This document shows positions 7,847-16,373 of a stretch of 64,000 nucleotides of DNA, one piece after another (position 1 is the stretch's first letter; each line of letters opens with the position of its first letter). A program made the translations under genes and the position numbers. The notes beneath the pieces are model-generated. The model did no database searches, had not been told where the DNA came from, and worked only from the letters and a program-made list of their open reading frames with translations. Source of the DNA: Desulfoluna limicola (lineage in GTDB: Bacteria > Desulfobacterota > Desulfobacteria > Desulfobacterales > Desulfolunaceae); the NCBI RefSeq assembly GCF_021654575.1, contig NZ_AP024488.1:2542001-2606000 (forward strand). The letters run 5' to 3'.

Positions 7847-9484
7847 TTAACCAGCCATGGCGAGTTCGGCTGCGTAGTGGGCGTCCCTCTCTTTGGCGAC
7901 CTCACTGCTTGCCAGGTAGTCATCAAAATTCATGAGCCGGTCGATACAGCCCCGAGGGGTAAGTTCCACAATGCGGTTCGCAATGGTGGAGACAAACTCA
8001 TGGTCATGGGAAGCAAAGAGAATCACCTCGGAATAAGCCATGAGCCCTTCGTTGAGGGCGGTGATGGACTCCAGGTCGAGGTGGTTCGTGGGCTCATCCA
8101 TAAGAAGGACGTTGGCGTCGGACAGCATCATGCGCGAGAGCATGCAGCGAACCTTCTCCCCGCCGGAGAGGACACCGGTCTTCTTCATGGCCTCTTCCCC
8201 GGAAAAGAGCATGCGCCCAAGAAATCCCCGGGCGAAACTCTCGCCCTCTTCGGGGGGGGCGTACTGAAGCAGCCACTGAACCAGGGTCATCTCGACCTCA
8301 AAGAAACGGCTGTTGTCATCGGGAAAATAGGAGGTGGAAATGGTCTGTCCCCAACGGAAGCTTCCGGAGTCCGGCTCCATCTCGCCGGCCAGGATCTGGA
8401 ACAGGGTGGTTTTTGCGAGGCTGTTGTCCCCGACAAAAGCAATCTTGTCCTCGCCGTTTACCACCATGCTGAGGTTGTTGATCACCTTCACGCCTTCGAT
8501 GGTCTTGGTCAGGTTCTCGATTTCCAGGATCACGTTGCCACAGGGTCGTTCCGGTTTGAAAGCAATCCAGGGGTATCGCCTTGTCGAAACTGGCATGTCC
8601 TCGAGGGTGAGCTTTTCCAGCAGCTTTTTTCGAGACGTGGCCTGCTTGGCTTTGGAAGCGTTGGAGCTGAATCGCTGGATAAAGGAGGTGAGCTCTTTGG
8701 CTTTGTCTGCGGTTTTCTTGTTTTCGTTCTGCTTCTGCTTCTGAATCAGACGGCTTGCCTGGCACCAGAAGTCGTAGTTGCCCACGAAGACCTGAATTTT
8801 GCTGTAGTCGATGTCGGCAATATGGGTGCAGACCTGGTTGAGAAAATGACGATCGTGGGAAACCACGATGACGGTGTTCTGAAAACGAGACAGAAAATCT
8901 TCCAGCCAGCTGATGGACTTAAGGTCCAAGTGGTTGGTGGGTTCGTCAAGGAGCAGAACATCGGGGTTGCCAAAGAGGGCCTGGGCAAGAAGCACGCGAA
9001 CCTTGTCCCCGCCTTCCAGCTCTTTCATCTTCTGATGGCGCATCTCTTCGGGGATACCCAGACCATTTAAGAGAACCGCCGCTTCGGATTCGGCTTCGTA
9101 GCCGTTCATTTCGGCAAACTCCGCTTCCAGCTCGCCGGACCGGATGCCGTCCTCCTCGGTAAACTCCTCCTTGGAGTAAATGGCGTCCCGCTCCATCATA
9201 ATCGTATGGAGTCGTTCGTGGCCCAGGATAACCGTGTTAATGACGGTCTCTTCGTCGTAGGCAGACTGGTCCTGCTTCAGGACGGCGATGCGCTCGCCGG
9301 ACCCGACGCTCACATCCCCCTTGTCGGCATCGATCTCTCCGGACAGAATCTTCAGAAAAGTCGACTTGCCGGCACCGTTGGCACCGATAAGGCCGTAGCA
9401 GTTCCCGGGGGTAAACTTGATATTGACGTCTTTAAACAGTACGCGTTTGCCATAGGCAAGCGCCACATTGGTTGCGCTGATCAT
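7847..9484 (-). CDS. ABC-F family ATPase (YbiT-like translation factor)
   Basis: A 545-residue soluble protein with two ABC cassettes and no membrane domain. ABC-F proteins act on the ribosome. NBD1 has Walker A GANGAGKST, signature LEGGDKVRV and Walker B VLLLDEPTNHLD. A charged linker (ASRLIQKQKQNENKK to KLLEKLTLEDM) corresponds to the P-site tRNA-interaction motif and is short, as in housekeeping members rather than resistance proteins. NBD2 has LSGGEKVRC and LLMDEPTNHLD but an altered Walker A (GDNSLAKTT). I place the start at 9484 (MISATNVALAYG). An ATG 33 nt upstream is also in frame but adds unrelated residues. Confidence 0.85.
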   Translation of the reverse strand: MISATNVALAYGKRVLFKDVNIKFTPGNCYGLIGANGAGKSTFLKILSGEIDADKGDVSVGSGERIAVLKQDQSAYDEETVINTVILGHERLHTIMMERDAIYSKEEFTEEDGIRSGELEAEFAEMNGYEAESEAAVLLNGLGIPEEMRHQKMKELEGGDKVRVLLAQALFGNPDVLLLDEPTNHLDLKSISWLEDFLSRFQNTVIVVSHDRHFLNQVCTHIADIDYSKIQVFVGNYDFWCQASRLIQKQKQNENKKTADKAKELTSFIQRFSSNASKAKQATSRKKLLEKLTLEDMPVSTRRYPWIAFKPERPCGNVILEIENLTKTIEGVKVINNLSMVVNGEDKIAFVGDNSLAKTTLFQILAGEMEPDSGSFRWGQTISTSYFPDDNSRFFEVEMTLVQWLLQYAPPEEGESFARGFLGRMLFSGEEAMKKTGVLSGGEKVRCMLSRMMLSDANVLLMDEPTNHLDLESITALNEGLMAYSEVILFASHDHEFVSTIANRIVELTPRGCIDRLMNFDDYLASSEVAKERDAHYAAELAMAG

Positions 9485-9599
9485 AGAAATGGTTCCTCTA
9501 TAGCTACATCCCACCACCCTTCCCCGAACACTTTATGAACAAAGAAAAATGAAATCAGTATGAATCGCGAAAGATACGGGTCACGGATGTGGATTTGAA

Positions 9600-9634
9600 A
9601 AATAAAAAACCACGGGCCGTTTCAACCCGTGGTT
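9600..9634 (-). terminator. Minus-strand terminator for the PEP-utilising operon
   Basis: AACCACGGG (9608-9616) pairs with CCCGTGGTT (9626-9634). On the minus strand the stem is followed by TTTTTTATTTTT. Repeat F lies between the operon's last stop codon and this site, so F would be inside the 3' untranslated region. Confidence 0.7.
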
Positions 9635-9732
9635 CATGCGACGCCTGCTTATAGCCTATCGCATTTAAATCAGCAATCTTTTTTCACATTTCACGTGTTA
9701 AGGAACGAAAATCAAATAAAATGATTAACATT

Positions 9733-9892
9733 GCCTCCGGCGGCCCTGCCGGGAGCCAAACTTTTGAAAAGTTTGACAAACAGGTTAAAACGACTTTTAT
9801 GATAGCTTCGCGAGTTCTTTCACCCCGAGGGACGAGGGGTGAAAGAACTCGCAACCTGGGGTCCAGGGGATCATCCCCTGGCCGCCGGAGGC
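9733..9892 (+). repeat. Mosaic repeat copy F (L1 to R1, complete core)
   Basis: Reference copy, 160 bp, bounded by GCCTCCGGCGGC and GCCGCCGGAGGC. L1 holds CAAACTTTTGAAAAGTTTG. The central stem is a perfect 17-bp inverted repeat (9810-9826 with 9836-9852) around the loop GAGGGACGA. R1 is CCAGGGGATCATCCCCTGG. Confidence 0.85.
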
Positions 9893-9925
9893 ATGTTTTT
9901 CGTTCAACTTTTTCTGTTTTTGTTC

Positions 9926-12118
9926 CTAAGCCTGTTTAAAAACATCCCCTGCCTCGCCAATGGTGACAATCCCGAGATACCCATCCACGGTGATCCGGTC
10001 TCCGGTCTCAATCCGCAGGGTGGCATCGGGCACCCCCGTCACGCACGGCAGGCCGTATTCTCTGGCAATGATGGCCCCATGGATTAACATGCCTCCGCGC
10101 CGTTCCACGATCCCCGCTGTCAGGGGCACCACGTAGGTCATGTTCGGCTCCACCACATCACACACCAATATTTCTCCATACTTCAAAGCGGCGAGGTCCT
10201 CGGGGGTTCGAATCACCCGAGCCTTTCCCTGGGCCACCCCCTGCCCTGCGGGCTGCCCCATGATCTGGCGGGCTTTGACGACAGGTGCCTCCACAGCCGT
10301 GTCGGAGGAGGCGCTTTTGATGGTGGTGCGAATACCAAACCGCTCTATCTCATTTCGAAGTTGCTCCGCACCGGGCCCTTTGAGCCCATCATCAAGGCGT
10401 TTCCGCCCTTCGTCCACAGCACTGAGCAGCTGGGCTTCAAGCTGCCCCATGTAAATATTGTCATCATCGCGAAGGCGATAGCTGGAGCGGCCCAACGACA
10501 GAACCCCTTGCGCGTAGGCCTGGTCCTCATCCGCAAAGCAACCCAGAAACCGTTCCTCCAGCCGGGGGGCCTCTTCCGGGATGGATTCTGCAGCGGCCGG
10601 GTGCCTGGCCATTTCAAGCAACAGCGTCACCAGGGCCTCCTTCGTCTGCTGAGGCCGGGAGCCCCTTCCCTCAACCCAGGGAAGCGCCCCATAGGTATCG
10701 ATGAATACCATAAGCGCCTCCTCGAGTTCGGTCGGCAATGTTCGGCCCCCGAGCCCCTCCCCGTCCTGCCAGTCGCCATGCGCCCTGAACAGGTCGGCCA
10801 ATTCATCCAGGTGCCTGTTTCGTTCCATACCTACCAAGGGTGTGTGGGTAAGCAGTGTGGTAAACTCGAAGGGGTCTTCAGGCTTTACCGCATCATTGTA
10901 AACCTGGCCGAAGAGACGAATGCCGTGGGCGTACGGAATAAACTCCGACCAGTAAACCAGAACCCACCGTTCATTGATCTCAAGTCGTTTTCCGATCTCC
11001 CCGGCAAGGTCGCTGTCACTTAATGTGTGAAGCGGTACCCCCGCCATCGTCTCCACGGCACGCATCATCTCCGGCAAAAGGTGATTTTCAATTCGCCCCC
11101 GCAACTCGGTAAGGTTCTCGTAACTTCGGTGAAGACTCTGGTACCAAGCGTTTCGACCCGTTGTGTCGCTGGAATCAAGGGTAGTGATGGGGCGAGACTG
11201 AAGGGCGTGAATCTTCCCTTTGGCAAGGGTCCATTCAAGATCCTGGGCAGATCCGAAGAGCCTTTCAAGATGACACGCCAATTCAAACACATGGGTCACA
11301 CCCTCAGGCGTCAAGGGAGGGGTATGGGCCTTGGCTTCCGGCAAGGCAAAGGTGCGGGTCCCCATGCCATCCGGCCCGAGATACGAGTTGCGCAGTGGCT
11401 CCCGATGCTCAAGGACAGCCCCGGTCTCTCGATCCAGGCGCCAGTGATCCGGTTCGATGGTGCCGTCCACCAGGCCCTGGTTCAGGCCGTAAACGGCCTC
11501 CACGACCCCTTCGGATGCCTCATGGGGGCTTTGACTGAAGACCACCCCGGAGGCCTCTCCCGTCACCAGGTGCTGAACAAGCACGGCCATACTGCTTAAG
11601 TGCACATCCCCTCCCAGCTCCCGCCGGTAGAGAAGCGCCCCGTCCGACCAGAGGGACGCCCAAACAAGCTTGATATGTTCAAGGGTGGCCTCAAGCCCGC
11701 GGACGTTCACATAGGATTCATGCAAGCCGGCAAAGGACGACTCTGCCGAGTCCTCCCTTGGGCAGGAGGAACGGACAACCAGGGGCCTGTCATCCAAAAA
11801 ACCGTCCAATCCCGCGGCCAGGGCACCATAAAGAAGCGGCGGCCAGGGCGTCGTTAAAAACAGGTTGCGGATTCGAAGTGCGGCGTCCCAGACCTCTTCC
11901 CAGCGCATCTGCGCAAAGGGCTTGCGGCTGAGTTCCATGAGGATTCGTTCAGTCAATCCCGCCTCGCCCACAAAGAGGCGGTACGCTTCGGTGGTCACGC
12001 AAACCGCGTCGGGAACCAGCACACCGTGCTGCTTCATGCGGGCCAGCGCAGACGCTTTGCCCCCCACCCACGCCACCGGTTCTTCCCTGATCTCGGAAAG
12101 GGGAACAACAAGTTTCAT
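9926..12118 (-). CDS. PEP synthase-like phosphotransferase (PEP/pyruvate-binding and His domains)
   Basis: A 730-residue protein of the PEP-utilising superfamily. The N-terminal ~320 residues form the ATP-grasp PEP/pyruvate-binding domain (WVGGKASALARM, VVRSSCPREDSAESSFAG, DLEWTLAKGKIHALQSRPI). The C-terminal ~90 residues form the swivelling phosphohistidine domain with GGMLIHGAIIAREYGLP, where His680 is the expected phospho-acceptor. The usual Ser before it is Ile. The middle (residues ~330-620) is divergent, as in rifampin phosphotransferases and uncharacterised phosphotransferases, so the acceptor is unknown. It overlaps the upstream PNPOx-like gene by 4 nt, which indicates translational coupling. 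Confidence 0.75.
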   Translation of the reverse strand: MKLVVPLSEIREEPVAWVGGKASALARMKQHGVLVPDAVCVTTEAYRLFVGEAGLTERILMELSRKPFAQMRWEEVWDAALRIRNLFLTTPWPPLLYGALAAGLDGFLDDRPLVVRSSCPREDSAESSFAGLHESYVNVRGLEATLEHIKLVWASLWSDGALLYRRELGGDVHLSSMAVLVQHLVTGEASGVVFSQSPHEASEGVVEAVYGLNQGLVDGTIEPDHWRLDRETGAVLEHREPLRNSYLGPDGMGTRTFALPEAKAHTPPLTPEGVTHVFELACHLERLFGSAQDLEWTLAKGKIHALQSRPITTLDSSDTTGRNAWYQSLHRSYENLTELRGRIENHLLPEMMRAVETMAGVPLHTLSDSDLAGEIGKRLEINERWVLVYWSEFIPYAHGIRLFGQVYNDAVKPEDPFEFTTLLTHTPLVGMERNRHLDELADLFRAHGDWQDGEGLGGRTLPTELEEALMVFIDTYGALPWVEGRGSRPQQTKEALVTLLLEMARHPAAAESIPEEAPRLEERFLGCFADEDQAYAQGVLSLGRSSYRLRDDDNIYMGQLEAQLLSAVDEGRKRLDDGLKGPGAEQLRNEIERFGIRTTIKSASSDTAVEAPVVKARQIMGQPAGQGVAQGKARVIRTPEDLAALKYGEILVCDVVEPNMTYVVPLTAGIVERRGGMLIHGAIIAREYGLPCVTGVPDATLRIETGDRITVDGYLGIVTIGEAGDVFKQA

Positions 12119-12567
12119 GGCGCCACCTCATATTCCGTCACATTCTGAAACTGTTCCACCAGAATACAGCGCTGAACCCTCATCACCATAAAGGCACAGG
12201 TAGGGGCATCCAGAAACGTCTTCAGGTAAGGATGGCGCGTCAGGTAGAGCTCTTTCAGGATGGCGGCATCATTCCCTTCGACTTCATGGGCTCTGCCCGT
12301 CAGGGTCACGGCCCGGGCCTCATGAAAATCCACCTCCTCATTGGATCGGCTGTCGATGAGCATCGCCACCCGGTCGTCGGCTGTCATGTTATCGTACTTT
12401 CGCGTGGATCTGGGTGTTGCGAAAAAGAGACGGGTAAGATCATCCGTAAACGCAAACGCCACCAGCGAAGCGTAAGGGTGCCCCTTGCAGTGGGTGCTCA
12501 GAACCCCCAGTTGCTGCGATTCAAGCAAGGAGAGTATCGTCTCAACCACCCGTGTGGGATTGGTCAT
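12115..12567 (-). CDS. Pyridoxamine 5'-phosphate oxidase-like flavin-binding protein
   Basis: A 150-residue split-barrel protein. 'LGVLSTHCKGHPYASLVAFAF', 'RLFFATPRSTRKYDNM' and 'RAVTLTGRAHEVEG' are typical of small PNPOx/FMN-binding proteins that bind FMN, F420 or haem. It lacks the residues of true PdxH, so vitamin B6 oxidation is unlikely. It is the first gene of a two-gene unit with the PEP synthase-like gene (ATGA overlap). Confidence 0.7.
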   Translation of the reverse strand: MTNPTRVVETILSLLESQQLGVLSTHCKGHPYASLVAFAFTDDLTRLFFATPRSTRKYDNMTADDRVAMLIDSRSNEEVDFHEARAVTLTGRAHEVEGNDAAILKELYLTRHPYLKTFLDAPTCAFMVMRVQRCILVEQFQNVTEYEVAP

Positions 12568-12842
12568 GTCGGCCTGCCTTTCTCAGCGATCTGATCTGGT
12601 AAGGTTGGGATGTGAAGGGAATGTGTTATTGTATCAGATCTTTTTGCAGGATTCAGCCTCAATTAGCGGCCCTGCCCCCTCTATTGCATTTTGTTTTAGC
12701 TTAGACGGCCCATGGCCAAGTTCTTTAAATCAAAATTCACGGATGCTCCCAGGGCGTCTCTATATTCAATCATGAAACTCAGCATAGCACCACCTGTCCA
12801 CACTTTAGGCTTCTCACCGGCCACAGATACGTTCCCCAACAA
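12568..12842. other. Gene-free stretch
   Basis: No coding ORF. GATCTGAT near 12590 and ATCAGATC near 12635 form a widely spaced inverted repeat in the region upstream of the PNPOx-like gene. Its meaning is unclear. Confidence 0.4.
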
Positions 12843-12878
12843 AAAAGGGGCGTGTTCATCATGAACACGCCCCTTTTG
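12843..12878. terminator. Bidirectional intrinsic terminator
   Basis: AAAAGGGGCGTGTTCAT pairs with ATGAACACGCCCCTTTT, with A and T runs on both sides. It mainly serves yqgE on the minus strand. Confidence 0.8.
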
Positions 12879-12908
12879 CATTATCAGGCACGGTACTGTT
12901 TTGTCAGG

Positions 12909-13478
12909 TTATGCGCTTCCGAAATCACCGGAGAGGAGGGCGGGATCAATGCCAAGACGTCCCAGGGCGTTTTCCCAGCGTTTTTCCACCGGCACATCAA
13001 AGATCAGGTCGACCCCGGCTTCGACAGTGAGCCAGACATTCCCGATGAGCTCCCCTTCCAGCTGCCCGGCAGCCCACCCGGCAGTGCCCAGAAAAATCGC
13101 CACGTTTTCCGGTCCTTTCCCCTTGGCCACGGCTGCCAGGGTCTCCATGGAGTTGGAAAGTGCCACATCGTCTCCCATGGGATAGGTCCCCTCGTAGTCG
13201 AAGGGTGGGCCGTGGAGAAGAAAAATCTCATCGAGCTGAACCGGACCGCCGGTGAAAACGGGCACATTTATGGCCTCGTCACCATGGTCGAGCTCAAACT
13301 CCTTGTAAATATCAAGGCATCCCATCAGCTGGCTTGGGCGATTGATAACAAACCCCATGGCCCCCTCTGCCGTATGCTCGCACAGGTAGACCACCGTCCG
13401 TGAAAAATTGGGATCCTTCATGGACGGCATGGCCAGAAGAAACTGCCCTTTAAATGATTGAAACCCATCTCCGCTCAT
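12909..13478 (-). CDS. YqgE/AlgH family protein (UPF0301)
   Basis: A 189-residue cytoplasmic protein. The family hallmarks are present: FKGQFLLAMPSMKDPNFSRTV near the N-terminus, GAMGFVINRP, PVFTGGPVQLDEIFLLH and FLGTAGWAAGQLEGEL. The biochemical role of this family is unknown. AlgH affects alginate expression in Pseudomonas. The manC gene, which makes the sugar nucleotide for such polysaccharides, lies just upstream on the same strand, which may be coincidence. I take MSGDGF (13478) as the start, 15 nt inside the longest frame. Confidence 0.85.
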   Translation of the reverse strand: MSGDGFQSFKGQFLLAMPSMKDPNFSRTVVYLCEHTAEGAMGFVINRPSQLMGCLDIYKEFELDHGDEAINVPVFTGGPVQLDEIFLLHGPPFDYEGTYPMGDDVALSNSMETLAAVAKGKGPENVAIFLGTAGWAAGQLEGELIGNVWLTVEAGVDLIFDVPVEKRWENALGRLGIDPALLSGDFGSA

Positions 13479-13515
13479 CGTTGATTCCCACACTCCGAAT
13501 GGTCATTTAAAAAAT

Positions 13516-13737
13516 GCCTCCGGCGGCCCTGCCGGGGGCCGACCTTTTGAAAAGGTCGACAAACAGGCTTTGATTATTTCGTTAAACAATCCCTCGGTGA
13601 AGGCTCCCAAGAATTCTGAGAAGCCATAAGCGCTTCTCACGGGCGCAGCCCGTCTGCAAATGTGACGTACCCGAGGAACGAGAGTTCGGAGCATTTGCAA
13701 ATGGGGTCCAGGGGATCATCCCCTGGCCGCCGGAGGC
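13516..13737 (+). repeat. Mosaic repeat copy G (L1 to R1, with CGGGC hairpin)
   Basis: L1 has CGACCTTTTGAAAAGGTCG, a paired change relative to copy F. Then a CACGGGCGCAGCCCGT hairpin, CCCGAGGAACGAG between GCAAATG/CATTTGC arms, R1 CCAGGGGATCATCCCCTGG and GCCGCCGGAGGC. It ends 10 nt from the manC stop. Confidence 0.85.
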
Positions 13738-13747
13738 TGATCTTGCC

Positions 13748-15157
13748 CTATCTGCCGTAGTTGTCTTCCAGGCGGACGATATCGTCTTCCCCGAGGTAAC
13801 TTCCTGACTGCACCTCGATAAGCTCCAAAGGAATTTTGCCGGGATTTTCCAGGCGATGAACCGTGCCCAGGGAGATGTAAGTGGATTCGTCCTCCTTGAG
13901 GAGAATCTTCTCATCGTCCCGTGTGACGATGGCCGTGCCCCGAACCACCACCCAATGCTCGGCGCGATGGAAGTGCTTCTGCAGGGAAAGCTCGGCACCG
14001 GGCTTGACGGTGATGCGCTTCACCTGGAACCGGTCTGAATTGTCGATGCCTTCGTAGGAGCCCCAGGGCCTGTAAACCACGGTGTGAAGCTGCGCTTCGT
14101 TGCGGGTGTTCGCCTTGAGCTGGTTGACAATCTTCTTCACGTCCTGCCCGCGGTCCCGGGGGGCCACCAACACGGCGTCTTTGGTCTCCACCACAATCAT
14201 GTCTTCAATGCCGATGGCGGCAATCATACGGCTTTCGGCCTGAAGCAGAGAGGAGGAGACATCGTGGGTGACCACATCCCCTTTCAAAACATTGCCCTCA
14301 GCATCCTTTTCGCCGATCTGCCAGATGGCGTCCCAGGACCCCACGTCGTTCCAGCCTGCGGAAAGGGGAATCATCACCCCCTTGTCGGTCTTTTCCATGA
14401 CGGCGTAGTCAATGGAGTCCTCCGGGCAGGCAGAAAAGGTGTCGTGGTCCAGCCGGAAAAAGTCGAGATCGCTTGTCCCTTTTTCCACAGCACCGCGACA
14501 GGCAGAGACGATCTCCGGAACAAACCGCTCCATCTCGCCCAGCACTTCTTGGCTGCCGAACATGAACATGCCGCTGTTCCAGCAGTAGTCCCCAGATGCC
14601 ACATACCCTTTGGCCGTGTCAAAATCGGGTTTTTCCACAAACCGATCAATGACAACGGCATCTCCGTTATCCATCGGTGCCCCCTTGCGAATATACCCGT
14701 AACCGGTTTCCGGGGATTCGGGAACGATCCCGAAGGTAATGAGGCGACCGGTTTCCGCCAGCGCAACGCCCTCGCGCATGGCATCGTAGAGTTTTTCGGT
14801 GTACGTGATGGTATGGTCTGCAGGAAGCACAAGGAGGGTGGGGTTGTCGTCGATTTCAAGGGCCTTGATGGCGGCTGCAGCCAGGGCTGGCGCCGTGTTT
14901 CTCCCCACGGGCTCCAGCATGATCGCCAAGGGGTCGATCCCGATACTGCGAAGCTGCTCAGCCACCATAAACCGGTGATTCTCATTGCAGATCACAATGG
15001 GTCGTGCCATGCCCTCAAATCCGTCAAGACGCAACACTGTATTCTGCAGCATGGTATACTCATCAATCAGGCCGATGAGCTGCTTGGGGTGAAGTTCGCG
15101 AGAGAGAGGCCAGAGCCGGGTGCCTGAGCCACCGGCAAGAATAACAGGTACCACCAT
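13748..15157 (-). CDS. manC: Mannose-1-phosphate guanylyltransferase / mannose-6-phosphate isomerase
   Basis: A 469-residue bifunctional type II enzyme that makes mannose-6-phosphate and GDP-mannose for LPS or exopolysaccharide. The N-terminal nucleotidyltransferase has ILAGGSGTRLWPLSRELHPKQ and the sugar-phosphate loop FVEKPD. The C-terminal ~115 residues form a cupin isomerase domain (YRPWGSYEGID, LQKHFHRAEHWVVVRG, ENPGKIPLELIEVQ). Length and domain order match ManC/AlgA. It is a single gene. No glycosyltransferase neighbours are visible in the window. Confidence 0.93.
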   Translation of the reverse strand: MVVPVILAGGSGTRLWPLSRELHPKQLIGLIDEYTMLQNTVLRLDGFEGMARPIVICNENHRFMVAEQLRSIGIDPLAIMLEPVGRNTAPALAAAAIKALEIDDNPTLLVLPADHTITYTEKLYDAMREGVALAETGRLITFGIVPESPETGYGYIRKGAPMDNGDAVVIDRFVEKPDFDTAKGYVASGDYCWNSGMFMFGSQEVLGEMERFVPEIVSACRGAVEKGTSDLDFFRLDHDTFSACPEDSIDYAVMEKTDKGVMIPLSAGWNDVGSWDAIWQIGEKDAEGNVLKGDVVTHDVSSSLLQAESRMIAAIGIEDMIVVETKDAVLVAPRDRGQDVKKIVNQLKANTRNEAQLHTVVYRPWGSYEGIDNSDRFQVKRITVKPGAELSLQKHFHRAEHWVVVRGTAIVTRDDEKILLKEDESTYISLGTVHRLENPGKIPLELIEVQSGSYLGEDDIVRLEDNYGR

Positions 15158-15572
15158 GGGGTTCCCCTTTGCTGTCTTTTATGTTGATGACGCCGTAAAA
15201 GCTTGAGAGAGAGGGATACAAGGAACGATACGTTCGTCCTCCTGCTTTTTATGACGTCATTCGTATGTACAATATCGATTCACCACATCATACCAAGGCA
15301 GGGGGGAAGAAAGACTGACCATGGTTCATACCGTTTGGCTTCAACGGTTGCCACCGCCTGCTTTCATAACCCCACACTCGCTCCAGACTAAGCCAGCTTC
15401 AGGGGCAAGTCAAGGAAGCACTCCCCTGCATTGACAAGGCGTTGACATCATGATTCCATACCAAGGCAGGTTCCATTGGGTTCGGAACCCAGCCCGTAGG
15501 GTTTTCGCCATACCACACGTCCTAAGCACTGCTGGGATGCCCCCTGGTCTTCATAGATAATAAGGATTCCCA
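15158..15572. other. Gene-free stretch between divergent genes
   Basis: No coding ORF of note. The 14-mer CATACCAAGGCAGG occurs twice (about 15291 and 15457). The promoters of manC and of the membrane protein gene must lie here, but I cannot pick them confidently. Confidence 0.4.
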
Positions 15573-16118
15573 ATGCCAGACTCCACCCCAACCGACAACA
15601 AGGCCACCTCTCAGGAGGTATGGCCCCCGGTTTTCCGGGCCTCCATCCTCGGCGCTGTCATCTCCAAGCAGGTTAACTACGTCGGGTTTGCCGACAAACG
15701 TGCGGCAACGGTCATCACCGTCAACTCGTTTCTCATCCCCATTGCCCTCTCAGGCCTGGATCGTCCCCACTGGCACTGGGGCATTCTTCTGGGGGTCTCG
15801 GCTTCCGTTCTCAGCATTTTGTTTGCCGTGGTAAGCCTCATCCCGAAGCGCTACACGAGAAAAGGGGACCATAAGCCCCCCTTGCTTCACTTCTCCAGCA
15901 TCGCCGAATACTCCGAAGACGCCTACATCGAAAAAATGGCCGAGATGCTGAGCGATTCGAAAAGCATTGGAAAAATGGTGGCCCGCGACCTCTATCGCAT
16001 GAGCACCGTCATCCTCACCCCGAAATTCAAGTTGCTGAAACTGAGCTACATCAGTTTCCTGCTCGGATACACCCTGGCCCTCATCGCCATCTTCGCCGCA
16101 CAATTCTGGGCGATGTAA
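15573..16118 (+). CDS. Pycsar-effector-like (PycTM/DUF5706-type) membrane protein
   Basis: A 181-residue membrane protein with segments at about 44-61, 69-91 and 157-178. The FADKRA motif just before the first segment, a soluble middle with LLHFSSIAEYSEDAYIEKM and a KFKLLKLSY stretch before the last segment recall the PycTM effector domain. In Pycsar anti-phage systems, PycTM opens in the membrane on sensing cCMP or cUMP. No uridylate/cytidylate cyclase gene is adjacent, so a defence role is not established. It is flanked by repeat H and stands alone. The family call is from pattern memory. Confidence 0.5.
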   Translation: MPDSTPTDNKATSQEVWPPVFRASILGAVISKQVNYVGFADKRAATVITVNSFLIPIALSGLDRPHWHWGILLGVSASVLSILFAVVSLIPKRYTRKGDHKPPLLHFSSIAEYSEDAYIEKMAEMLSDSKSIGKMVARDLYRMSTVILTPKFKLLKLSYISFLLGYTLALIAIFAAQFWAM

Positions 16119-16126
16119 AAGAAAGA

Positions 16127-16217
16127 GCCGCCGGCGGCAAGGTGTGCCACCTTGAAAGCAGGTTGCGGATGCGCTTAGCCCCCGGCAGGGCCACCGGAGA
16201 CATACCTGACTATTTAC
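16127..16217 (-). repeat. Mosaic repeat copy H (R2 joined to L1, internal deletion)
   Basis: GCCGCCGGCGGC, CAAGGTGTGCCACCTTG, a short GGTTGCGGATGCGC remnant, then CCCCCGGCAGGGCCACCGGAGA and an outer CTGACTATTTAC. The central stem is lost. It starts 8 nt after the stop of the membrane protein gene. Confidence 0.75.
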
Positions 16218-16373
16218 AAAAACACAGCTCCCGGTGACGAAAATGCGTAGTTACATCAGGCAAATAACACCTCGAAAAATGATTGCCATTGCGCTTCACC
16301 GCAGGCTGCACCCACCATGTATAGCTGTCCACTACTCACTAGTTACTATTCACTGGCCAAACCTTAGCCCGCC

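Noticed and set aside
7640-9070. 476-codon plus-strand ORF
   Set aside because: Exactly antisense to the ABC-F gene, whose motifs are unmistakable. The plus frame shows no domain.
14084-15127. 347-codon plus-strand ORF
   Set aside because: Antisense to manC.
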